Assembly (NCBI RefSeq): GCF_016616095.2
Contig: NZ_CP067089.2
Location: forward strand, 2,728,001-2,792,000
Direction of reading: 5' to 3'
Length of the DNA stretch: 64,000 bases
Source: Breznakiella homolactica
Lineage (GTDB): Bacteria > Spirochaetota > Spirochaetia > Treponematales > Breznakiellaceae
The notes under the pieces are model-generated. The model did not search any database. It had not been told where the DNA came from and saw nothing but the letters and a program-made list of their open reading frames with translations. Of the stretch, positions 50,702-58,431 are shown one piece after another. Position numbers and translations under genes: made by a program. The first letter of the stretch is position 1. Each line of letters begins with the position of its first letter.

Positions 50702-53571
50702 AACCAGCAAAGGCGCCTCTCTACCTCATTGATGCCTACGGGCTGATTTACCGGTCATACTTCGCCTTCCTTTCCCGCCCCCTGAGGAATTCCAAAGGTA
50801 AGAACGTATCAGCTCTTTTCGGCTTTGCCCGGACCGTAACGGGACTGCTCAACGACGGAGCCCCCGCGGCGGACGCCCAGGGAAAACTCCTGGACCGGGC
50901 CCAGAAACCGGCCCTGCTGGCGGCGGTCTTCGATTCCCGGGGGCCCACCTTCCGGCACAAACAGTACCCCGAATACAAGGCCAACCGCCAGAAAGCCCCC
51001 GAGGATCTCCACGAACAGGTGCCCCTGGTGGATGAAACCCTCCGGGCCCTGGGGATTCCGGTGCTTCAGGCCGACGGATACGAGGCGGACGATATAATCG
51101 CCACCCTGGCGCGGAAATGCCAGGCCGAAGGCCGGCAGTGCTATATTCTGTCCTCGGACAAGGACCTGCTCCAGCTCGTGGGAAACGGAACTTATGAGCT
51201 CCGGCCCCTGAAATCCACCAAGGATTACTCCAGCGTCAACGCGTCGGGCACGGGCATTCCCTATGAACTGGTGGGCCCCGCGGAAGTTAAAGCCGAATGG
51301 GGGGTCACCCCGGAAAAAGTCCTGGACCTGCTGTCCCTTATCGGCGACACCTCGGACAATGTCCCCGGCGTAAAAGGCGTGGGCGAAAAGACCGCGGTCA
51401 AACTCATGACCCGCTACGGCAGCCTCGACGAGATATACAAAAACATAGCGGGAATAGAAGGGGCCGTCGGGAAAAAGCTCGCCGACGGCAAGGAAAGCGC
51501 CTATTTCGCGAAAACCCTCATAAGCCTCGAATGCGAGGTCCCCCTGCCCCTCAAAACATTGGATGATCTTTCCATAGAAAATATAGACAGGTCCGCGGGA
51601 GCGGCGGTGCTGCTCCGGGAGGGCATACGCCAGAGCGCCTTTGCCCTGGACCCGAAGACTGTTTCCGCGGCCCCGGAAAGCGCCGCGTCAGCCTCTTCCG
51701 GCCCGGCGGCGGGCGGTTCCCCGGTGTCAGGCGGAACGCCCGTACGCGACCTGGTCCCGGTGGATCCCGCTTTAACCGGAGACGGGGCCTATACCACCGT
51801 TCTTGCCATCAAGGAACTCGAATCCCTGCTGAAAACCGCTAAAAAACAGGGATTTATGGCCTTTGATTTTGAAACCGACTCCCTGGACGCCTGGAATTCC
51901 AAGCCCATCGGCATTTCCATGGCCCTGGAACCGAAAAAAGCCTATTACATCCCCGTGGCATCCCACGGCGAAGGCAGCGAATTCCTCGATCCCGACGCCG
52001 TCCGGAAGCTCTTCGAGCCCCTGCTGGCGGATCCGAAGATGACCGTGGCGGCCCACAACGCCAAATACGACTATAAAGTTTCCCGGGGATGGGGAATTCC
52101 CCGGTGGAAATGCGTTATCTGGGACACCATGGTGGCCGCCTGGCTCGCCGACCCCGAACGGAACAACTATTCCCTGGATTCCCTGGCGGCATCCTACCTC
52201 GGGTATACGGCTATTTCATATAATTCCATCGTTCCCAAGGGAAGCACCTTTGACGCGGTATCCCTGGAAACCGCCTGCCGCTACTCCGGGGAGGACGCGG
52301 ACCTGACCTTCAGGATGAAGCTCCACCTGGAAAAGCAGCTGGAAAAGTCCGAAGCCACGGACTTGTTTAAAAATCTGGAAATGCCCCTGCTGCCGATTCT
52401 GGCGGAAATGGAAGGTTTGGGAATAAAAATCGAACCCAAGGTCCTCCGGGAATACGGCGTAACCCTGGGGGAGGAACTGGAACAGATCCAGGCCGAAACC
52501 TACCGCATGGTGGGCCATGAATTCAACCTCGGTTCCCCGAAGCAGCTCCAGGAAGTCCTCTTTGTTGAACGGAAACTCAAACCGGGCAAGAAGACCAAGA
52601 CAGGATATTCCACCGATGTGGGGGTTCTGGAGGAATTGGCCCGGGAAGACCCGGTGCCGGCGCTTATCCTCCGCCACCGGACCCTGGCGAAACTTAAATC
52701 CACCTACGTGGATACTCTGGCGGACCTGGCAGGGAAAGACGGACGGCTCCACACGAATTTCGTGCAGACCGGCACCGCCACGGGCCGGCTTTCCAGCCGG
52801 GATCCCAACCTTCAGAATATTCCCATCCGGGACGAAGAAGGCCGGCGGATCCGCCAGGCGTTTATCGCCGAACCCGGACAGGTCCTCATTTCCGCGGACT
52901 ACAGCCAGATCGAACTGGTGGTGCTGGCCCATCTTTCCGGGGACGAAGGCCTCTGCTCCGCATTCAGGGACGGCACCGACGTCCACGCCCGGACCGCGGC
53001 GCTCATCTTCGGCATCCCCGAAAAGGATGTCCGGCCGGACCAGCGGCGCATCGCCAAGACCATCAACTTCGGAGTCATGTACGGTATGAGCGCCTTTCGG
53101 CTGTCCAATGAACTGGGAATCAGCCGGACCGACGCCCAATCCTTCATAGAAGCCTATTTCAAGACCTATTCCGGAATCCGGCGGTACATCGACGATCTGG
53201 TAGCCCAGACGGAAAAAACCGGGTACGCGTCGACCATCTTCGGCCGGAGACGGTATATCGCGGCCATCAATTCCCGGAACAAAACCGAAAAAGCCGCGGC
53301 GGAACGGGTCGCGGTCAACGCCCCGATCCAGGGTTCGGCCGCGGATATTGTCAAAACCGCCATGATCCGGCTGGACAAAGCCATCACCGCCGGCAAAAGC
53401 CCCGCCCGGCTGCTGCTTCAGGTTCACGACGAGCTTATCCTGGAATGCCCCAAGGACCACGCGGCGGAAGCGGCGGAGCTCGTTAAAAAGGAAATGGAAA
53501 ACGCGGTAAAACTGTCGGTTCCCCTCCGGGTAAGCGTCGAAACGGGCAAACGCTGGGGCGATTTCCACTAG
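50698..53571 (+). CDS. polA: DNA polymerase I
   Basis: 957 residues with three domains. 5' nuclease (1-~300; Y-L-I-D-A-Y-G-L-I-Y-R-S, D-G-Y-E-A-D-D, G-D-T-S-D-N-V-P-G-V). 3'-5' exonuclease (~375-560; D-F-E-T-D-S-L, H-N-A-K-Y-D, Y-S-G-E-D-A-D), whose acidic residues are kept so proofreading should work. Polymerase (motif A A-D-Y-S-Q-I-E-L, B R-R-I-A-K-T-I-N-F-G-V-M-Y-G, C V-H-D-E). An Ala/Ser/Pro/Gly linker lies near 320-355. Used in repair and Okazaki-fragment maturation. It shares an operon with flagellar chaperones, the start overlapping by 4 bp. Confidence 0.98.
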   Translation: MKPAKAPLYLIDAYGLIYRSYFAFLSRPLRNSKGKNVSALFGFARTVTGLLNDGAPAADAQGKLLDRAQKPALLAAVFDSRGPTFRHKQYPEYKANRQKAPEDLHEQVPLVDETLRALGIPVLQADGYEADDIIATLARKCQAEGRQCYILSSDKDLLQLVGNGTYELRPLKSTKDYSSVNASGTGIPYELVGPAEVKAEWGVTPEKVLDLLSLIGDTSDNVPGVKGVGEKTAVKLMTRYGSLDEIYKNIAGIEGAVGKKLADGKESAYFAKTLISLECEVPLPLKTLDDLSIENIDRSAGAAVLLREGIRQSAFALDPKTVSAAPESAASASSGPAAGGSPVSGGTPVRDLVPVDPALTGDGAYTTVLAIKELESLLKTAKKQGFMAFDFETDSLDAWNSKPIGISMALEPKKAYYIPVASHGEGSEFLDPDAVRKLFEPLLADPKMTVAAHNAKYDYKVSRGWGIPRWKCVIWDTMVAAWLADPERNNYSLDSLAASYLGYTAISYNSIVPKGSTFDAVSLETACRYSGEDADLTFRMKLHLEKQLEKSEATDLFKNLEMPLLPILAEMEGLGIKIEPKVLREYGVTLGEELEQIQAETYRMVGHEFNLGSPKQLQEVLFVERKLKPGKKTKTGYSTDVGVLEELAREDPVPALILRHRTLAKLKSTYVDTLADLAGKDGRLHTNFVQTGTATGRLSSRDPNLQNIPIRDEEGRRIRQAFIAEPGQVLISADYSQIELVVLAHLSGDEGLCSAFRDGTDVHARTAALIFGIPEKDVRPDQRRIAKTINFGVMYGMSAFRLSNELGISRTDAQSFIEAYFKTYSGIRRYIDDLVAQTEKTGYASTIFGRRRYIAAINSRNKTEKAAAERVAVNAPIQGSAADIVKTAMIRLDKAITAGKSPARLLLQVHDELILECPKDHAAEAAELVKKEMENAVKLSVPLRVSVETGKRWGDFH

Positions 53572-53586
53572 GATTGCCGCGGAACC

Positions 53587-54237
53587 ATGGAAAAGGCCCC
53601 CCTGCCCCTTATTGGGCTTACCGGACTGTACTGCGCGGGAAAAAACTACGTCGCTTCAATCCTCGAAGAACGGGGCCTGGAGGTCCTGGATGTGGATAAA
53701 CTCGGCCACGCGGCCACGGAACTCGAAAAAGAGCCCATTGTCCGGCATTTCGGCGATACTGTCCTAAACAGCGACGGCACCGTAAACCGCAAAACCCTGG
53801 GAGAACTGGTCTTCGGCAAACCCGATGAACTGGCTTTCCTGGAAGGCATTATCCATCCCGCGGCGAACCGGCTCACCGAAGAGTGGATCGAAAACGGATC
53901 CGGAAAAATCAAGGTAATCAACGCGGCACTGCTCCACCGTTCAACGTCTTTCGGCAGGCTTGATTTCATCATTATAGTCCGGGCGCCCCTGATCACCCGG
54001 TTTCTCCGGGCCCGGAAACGGGACAAACTGCCCTTCCGGCAGCTGATAAAAAGATTCAAAAGCCAAAAAGAATTCATTTCTCAATATTTATCCCAAAACG
54101 CCGATATTCGTATTGTAGACAACAAAGGATATTTCGGTATCTGTTCCCGTCTGTACAGGCGGCGTTTGGAAAACCGGATAGATGAGATTCTTGCAAAGGC
54201 GGGTTGCGTTCTGCAGGAACCTTCCAAAGAAAAATGA
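53587..54237 (+). CDS. coaE: dephospho-CoA kinase with variant P-loop
   Basis: 216 residues, the last step of CoA synthesis. The P-loop reads G-L-Y-C-A-G-K-N instead of G-x-x-G-S-G-K-S/T, so Asn replaces the usual Ser/Thr. Downstream, L-D-V-D-K-L-G-H matches the Asp-rich CoaE motif and H-P-A-A-N-R-L fits the CoA-binding segment. Length is normal, and it follows polA by 15 bp, as in many bacteria, supporting the assignment. Activity needs testing in view of the Asn. Confidence 0.85.
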   Translation: MEKAPLPLIGLTGLYCAGKNYVASILEERGLEVLDVDKLGHAATELEKEPIVRHFGDTVLNSDGTVNRKTLGELVFGKPDELAFLEGIIHPAANRLTEEWIENGSGKIKVINAALLHRSTSFGRLDFIIIVRAPLITRFLRARKRDKLPFRQLIKRFKSQKEFISQYLSQNADIRIVDNKGYFGICSRLYRRRLENRIDEILAKAGCVLQEPSKEK

Positions 54238-54344
54238 ATTACCATTTTTCTTTCGTTGTATGTAAGGTCGCTTGTGCAAAAGTTTCCGGCTTCTGCGCAG
54301 GCCCCGGATGAAATTCTTTCCCGGGAGGGGACGGTACGGTAGTC

Positions 54345-55142
54345 ATGGAAAAGAAAAAATTACTGCTTGTGGCAGTTTCAGTAGGGGTGTTTCTCGTCAT
54401 CGTAATCGGCGCGTCTATCTTAGTGGTATCACCAAAGACAGGTCCGGCCATGGCAATGGCAGGGGATAACCAGCCGCATACCACCATTGGAGTTCCGGGC
54501 ACGCAGCCTGATTCCGGTATTACCGGAGAACCGGTCCGTCCGGGTTCGGTGGACGCGTCGGATATGCTCAGAAATCCCGACGATACCCAGCGGCTGCAGA
54601 CGCCCCCCGGCACATCGACTTCCATACAGGACAGCACCTTTTACATTTATGGTGAAAGCGGAACTCTGCCGGCAGCTGCCGCGGAGCGGATAACCTCCGC
54701 CGTGGATTCCTCCGGCAGGGTGGTGATCGATGTTCCCAAACCGGCTACGGTAGCCGTACCGGACGCTCCGCCGCCCGCCAGAACCGTTCAGCCGCCCCGG
54801 CAGCCCCAGACCGTGGCAGCCGCACCGGCTCCGGCCAGGCCCGCGGCGGCTCCCGCGGCGCAGCCAAAACCGGCGGCTGTCCCAACCAGGGAGTATACCG
54901 ATTACTGGGTCCAGACCGGCGCGTTTTCAACGAAACCCCGGGCTGAAGCTGTAAAGGATACCCTTACGGCAAAGGGCATAAAATCGGTAATCGACGTCCG
55001 GGATGTGGACAGCACAACCTATTACCGGGTGAGGGTCGGTCCGTACACTTCCGAGAACGAGGCCAATTACTGGCTTTCCCTGATCAAGTCCATAGACGGT
55101 TTTGAGGGCAGCCAGATCCGCACTACCCAGTCGAGGCGCTGA
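54345..55142 (+). CDS. SPOR-domain cell-division/peptidoglycan protein
   Basis: 265 residues. Cytoplasmic M-E-K-K-K-L, one TM (about 6-28), a long Pro/Ala-rich linker (about 130-180), and a C-terminal SPOR domain (about 185-262; W-V-Q-T-G-A-F-S..Y-Y-R-V-R-V-G-P-Y). SPOR domains bind denuded glycan strands at division sites. Bitopic, tail outside. Followed by a hairpin-plus-T-run that overlaps the next start. Confidence 0.92.
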   Translation: MEKKKLLLVAVSVGVFLVIVIGASILVVSPKTGPAMAMAGDNQPHTTIGVPGTQPDSGITGEPVRPGSVDASDMLRNPDDTQRLQTPPGTSTSIQDSTFYIYGESGTLPAAAAERITSAVDSSGRVVIDVPKPATVAVPDAPPPARTVQPPRQPQTVAAAPAPARPAAAPAAQPKPAAVPTREYTDYWVQTGAFSTKPRAEAVKDTLTAKGIKSVIDVRDVDSTTYYRVRVGPYTSENEANYWLSLIKSIDGFEGSQIRTTQSRR

Positions 55143-55171
55143 GCGGATAATCCGCTTTATTATATATGCAG

Positions 55172-55218
55172 AATCCATGGTGAATCCCTTCATAGGGCAT
55201 GAACCATGGATTTTTTTT
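55172..55218 (+). terminator. terminator-like hairpin over the next gene's start codon
   Basis: AATCCATGGT (55172-55181) pairs with ACCATGGATT (55203-55212), followed by a T-run. An inner CCCT/AGGG stem lies between. The ATG of the 55199 gene is in the loop side of the right arm. It may end the SPOR transcript and/or hide the next start. Confidence 0.6.
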
Positions 55219-56653
55219 ATTCATCCGTGTTGCTTTATTTTTCCTCTTCCTGCCCGTTTTCCTGCGGGGAGAGGAGAAAAAAGCGGGTTTCCGCGGGGAC
55301 CTGTTTTTTTCCGGGTCCTGGGAGCAGCAGGGAAAACTCGACAACCGGGGCGATCTCAGGCTGATTACACCATTTTACGGCCTGTCGGCGCGCTTCCAGG
55401 TGCTGGACCGGCGGCCCGCCATGTTCCTGGAGGATACAGGAAACAGTATCACGGGATTTTCCGGCGGAATTTACCATAAAGCTACCAATTCCCGGATTTT
55501 ATACGGAACAATTGATGAATGGGGCCTTCCGGCCCGTATACGCAGTCCCTGGATACGGAGCCTTCCCCTGGCGGAACGGCACGCTCCCATGGGCGGGGAT
55601 CTTAAAACGGAAACAGTCTCCACCAGGGAACCGGCTGCCTACCTCTACCTCGGAAGTCCGCAGTTCGGTCCGGTACGGATCTTCCTCTCGGCCCTGGCGG
55701 ACAGCCCGAAACTGCCTGATTTCGGCGGCGGAGCGGAGTTCACCTTCAAAAAACAAAACCGGCTCCGTCTGGAGGGTTTTTACACGGAACAGACCCTGGC
55801 GGCCCGCAAAAGCTCAACCTGGTTCTCCGCGGCACCGCCCCTGCCGGAACGGGATTTCCGCCTCGGCGCCGGATCCATCGCTTTTTCGTCTCCTTTTTTC
55901 AGTTTTGCCGCGGACTGGGCTTATTCGGAGACCTATGCCTACGGAAGCGGGACATACGGAAACCTCGGGATTACGGCGGGAAACAAACCCTGGCGGGTAT
56001 CCCTCGGAGCGGATGTTTCAGAGGGCCGGTACGTCGGCAGGGACGGAAAAATCCCCGGGGAAGGCCTGCGTTTCGGAGGCGCCGCGGAATACCGCGGAGT
56101 ACGGGGAAGTCTCTACAAAATAACCACTGCGGTGAGGGCTTCCGCCTGGGACGAAAAATTCAATAAAAGCACAACGAATTTTTCGGTTTATTTCCCCCGG
56201 GCAGTAAATCCAATGCCGGTCTGGCCCCAGAAGTGTACCGTAACACTGAAACGGGACGGCAGTTCCGCCGCAGCGGAGGATTCCGCCGTGGTATCGGTAC
56301 ATACCCAGATCGGGCCCCTTGGGACAGGCTTGAGCGCTTCGGTAAAATGGAAATCTCCCTACGACGCGCATCCGCAGCCGTATCCGGTACCATCCGGGCA
56401 GGGTTCTCCGTATTCGGTGGGCGGCAGCGGGGAAGCAACCTATAAAATCGGGTTCATAACCGTAAAAGCTAAACTGGGCTGCACCGCGGAAAGAGATAAA
56501 AGGAATATATGGGATCTATCCTTATCCGCGGCCGCGGTGAGGCCTTCCGGACGGTTCCGGATATCATTGGACATAGAGGAGAAACTGGAGGATTGGAACC
56601 TTGGTTTTTCGTGGCAGATCCGGAAAACCGGTATATCCGGCTCCGCACCATGA
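55199..56653 (+). CDS. secreted beta-barrel-like protein of unknown function
   Basis: 484 residues. Signal peptide (hydrophobic F-L-F-I-R-V-A-L-F-F-L-F-L-P-V, cleavage near R-G-E-E), then repeated amphipathic strands with Tyr/Trp/Gly (R-L-E-G-F-Y-T-E-Q, F-R-I-S-L-D-I-E) up to the end. An outer-membrane barrel of a spirochaete-specific family is likely, but no named family is recognised. No clear ribosome site, and the start sits in a hairpin, so the N-terminus is moderately certain. Confidence 0.75.
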   Translation: MNHGFFLFIRVALFFLFLPVFLRGEEKKAGFRGDLFFSGSWEQQGKLDNRGDLRLITPFYGLSARFQVLDRRPAMFLEDTGNSITGFSGGIYHKATNSRILYGTIDEWGLPARIRSPWIRSLPLAERHAPMGGDLKTETVSTREPAAYLYLGSPQFGPVRIFLSALADSPKLPDFGGGAEFTFKKQNRLRLEGFYTEQTLAARKSSTWFSAAPPLPERDFRLGAGSIAFSSPFFSFAADWAYSETYAYGSGTYGNLGITAGNKPWRVSLGADVSEGRYVGRDGKIPGEGLRFGGAAEYRGVRGSLYKITTAVRASAWDEKFNKSTTNFSVYFPRAVNPMPVWPQKCTVTLKRDGSSAAAEDSAVVSVHTQIGPLGTGLSASVKWKSPYDAHPQPYPVPSGQGSPYSVGGSGEATYKIGFITVKAKLGCTAERDKRNIWDLSLSAAAVRPSGRFRISLDIEEKLEDWNLGFSWQIRKTGISGSAP

Positions 56654-57094
56654 TATCGCTTATTTGTCTCCCGGACGGCTGCCGCACCTGCCTCCTGCCC
56701 TCTTCCCACCCTCCTGCCACCAAGGAGCCGTAAAGAGCCGGAACAGAACCTGTCCGCAGCTCTGCCCCGGGAAGCGGATAACCGGTTAATAATTCCCGTT
56801 ATACAGCGGAGTCTCCGCAGTCCCTTCAAACACATACCTCTGACCGGGCAGCACAGGGCCGGTTAAGCCGGAAAGCACCCGAGCCATAATAAGAATGCTG
56901 GTCACAACGTTAATATAGGATAAACGAAATTATAGTTTTTTTGTCAGAAAACAATTTTTCATAAAGTTTACTTTGAATATTGTGATATACTTTTATATGT
57001 ATTTTTTTAGAAAGATATATAGAGAAATACAGATTAAAGTGAGGCCAATAATTTAATCTCTAAAAATGATTTTTTGTGAACAAAGGAGTTTATT
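56654..57094. other. intergenic region leading into an AT-rich island
   Basis: 56654-56838 shows no gene or signal. 56839-56885 is a half copy of the hairpin-repeat family. From ~56890 composition changes to strongly AT-rich. At 56983-56991 TGATATACT is a good extended -10. TAAAGTTT (56962-56969) is a perfect sigma-28 -35, but the matching -10 is poor. A ribosome site AAAGGAG precedes the gene at 57095. Confidence 0.5.
56839..56885 (-). repeat. nested hairpin repeat, copy C (one outer arm only)
   Basis: CTGACCGGGCAGCACAGG followed by GCCGGTTAAGCCGGAAAGCACCCG matches the left outer arm of the tandem copies at 57754, 57885 and 58014. The match stops at the start of the AT-rich island. Confidence 0.75.
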
Positions 57095-57595
57095 TTGAAA
57101 CACTTAAGAAAAATTATGATTTCCTTCTTTACAGTTGTAATTACTTTTTTAATAACGAATTGTTCTGTAGATAGTAATGTCTGTAAAATATGCGGCGGCG
57201 AATTAACTTATACTATGAGTAGAGGTGATGCCTCTAACAAGATTATAATTTCTCTGTCATCAGGAGAATGGACAGAGGTCCCTATTACTGCCCATTTACT
57301 TGAGTCATTATCACTAACCGAAACCTCAACAACCGTAGGATCGAACAGTAACTGGCAAGCGTTTTTTAGCGATGGCAATCGGGTAAATAAAAATATTCTT
57401 CCAGATAAGAGCAAACTGGAGTTACGATACTTTAGTGGCTGGGGTGACGATCTTGATGGAAGTTGGACAGGGACAGCTTCTTTTAAAGATGATTATTTGG
57501 TGTATTATACAAACCATGAACTCTTTGGTCATGATCACACGTTCATGGGTGATCCAATAACAATAAGAGTGGAAGGTACGGATACGGCCAATTAA
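57095..57595 (+). CDS. AT-rich-island lipoprotein
   Basis: 166 residues. Signal peptide with lipobox L-I-T-N-C (Cys ~23), followed by a C-x2-C pair (V-C-K-I-C-G-G-E-L). The rest is Ser/Thr/Asp-rich with Trp and no recognised domain. The start is a TTG-preceded frame: TTG-AAA at 57095 with AAAGGAG upstream. Codon use is AT-rich, unlike its neighbours, and repeats of the nested-hairpin family lie on both sides, so it is likely acquired. Confidence 0.78.
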   Translation: MKHLRKIMISFFTVVITFLITNCSVDSNVCKICGGELTYTMSRGDASNKIIISLSSGEWTEVPITAHLLESLSLTETSTTVGSNSNWQAFFSDGNRVNKNILPDKSKLELRYFSGWGDDLDGSWTGTASFKDDYLVYYTNHELFGHDHTFMGDPITIRVEGTDTAN

Positions 57596-57753
57596 GGAAT
57601 CAGCCTGCTTGCCAAGGGTGATAATACTTTTGGCAAGCAATATATATCGAAAAGTAACAGATTTGTACCAAATCAAAAAAACAGCTGTCAAAGAAATAAG
57701 AAGATAATTCCATCACTTCTCCTAGCAGTATGAATTTTTTCACATTGCCCTCC

Positions 57754-58188
57754 TGACCGGGCAGCATAGCGCCGGTTGAACCGGAAAGCGCCCGGCCGTA
57801 ATGGCAACGCCGGGTTTCTCGTATAAAACGGTTTTCGAGGCCGCAGGCCAACACAGCAATGCCCTTCACACACCCAGCCCCCTCTGACCGGGCAGCATAG
57901 AGCCGGTTAAGCCGGAAAGCACCCGGCCCGTAACGGTAACGCCGGGTCCCTGGACAGAACGGTTTTCGAGGCCGCAGGCCGACACAGCGATGGCCTTCCC
58001 TCACGCCGCCCCCTGACCGGGCAGCATAGAGCCGGTTAAGCAGGAAAGCGCCCAGTCGTAATGGCAACGCGGGTGTCACAGAAAAAGGGTGATGAGCGAC
58101 TTTCGAGGCCGCAGGCCGACACGGAGCCATCACCCTTTCTCTGTGACAGGCCCCGCGGTCCCGCTATACACGGGCGCTTTCCTGCTTG
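57754..58188 (-). repeat. tandem array of three nested hairpin repeats (A8, A9, A10)
   Basis: Units begin CTGACCGGGCAGCATAG at 57754, 57885 and 58014, a period of 131 and 129 bp. A8 and A9 keep the outer left arm, spacer and loop core (GGTTTTCGAGGCCGCAGGCC) but lack a paired inner stem. A10 is complete: outer stem 58039-58054/58173-58188, 16 bp perfect; inner stem 58075-58095/58129-58149, 21 bp with one mismatch; 33-nt loop 58096-58128. Confidence 0.88.
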
Positions 58189-58208
58189 AAAGACCCTATA
58201 CTCCCCCC

Positions 58209-58237
58209 TTGAAACTTGTTGAAAAATTTACTATATT
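58209..58237 (+). promoter_or_regulatory. sigma-70 promoter of fusA
   Basis: TTGAAA (58209-58214), 17-bp spacer and TATATT (58232-58237), giving a leader of ~190 nt. It starts 20 bp after the repeat array. Confidence 0.72.
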
Positions 58238-58431
58238 ACAGCAATTACGGATGTCTGTTAGCCTATTTTTCAATTTTTAACCATAAAAAACTGAATGCCG
58301 CGGTTGACGGCTCCGGCCGGAAAACACACTGGTTTTGTAGGTATCCGATTTCCATAATTACGAAAACGGTGACAAAACCCCTGCCGGGATGAGGCGGGCA
58401 GCCAAAACTATAACGAGAGGTAAAAGACAAG

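Noticed and set aside
52216..53568. 450-codon open frame on minus strand opposite polA
   Set aside because: Antisense shadow of polA codon bias; composition is Gly/Phe/Arg-rich without motifs.
57754..58188. CRISPR array
   Set aside because: The 130-bp units are imperfect whole repeats with internal hairpins, not short repeats with unique spacers, and no cas genes are near.
7223..58188. Integron attC sites
   Set aside because: The repeats fold and vary like attC sites, but clear RYYYAAC/GTTRRRY core boxes are not found in consistent places, and no integrase is in the window. Kept only as an analogy.
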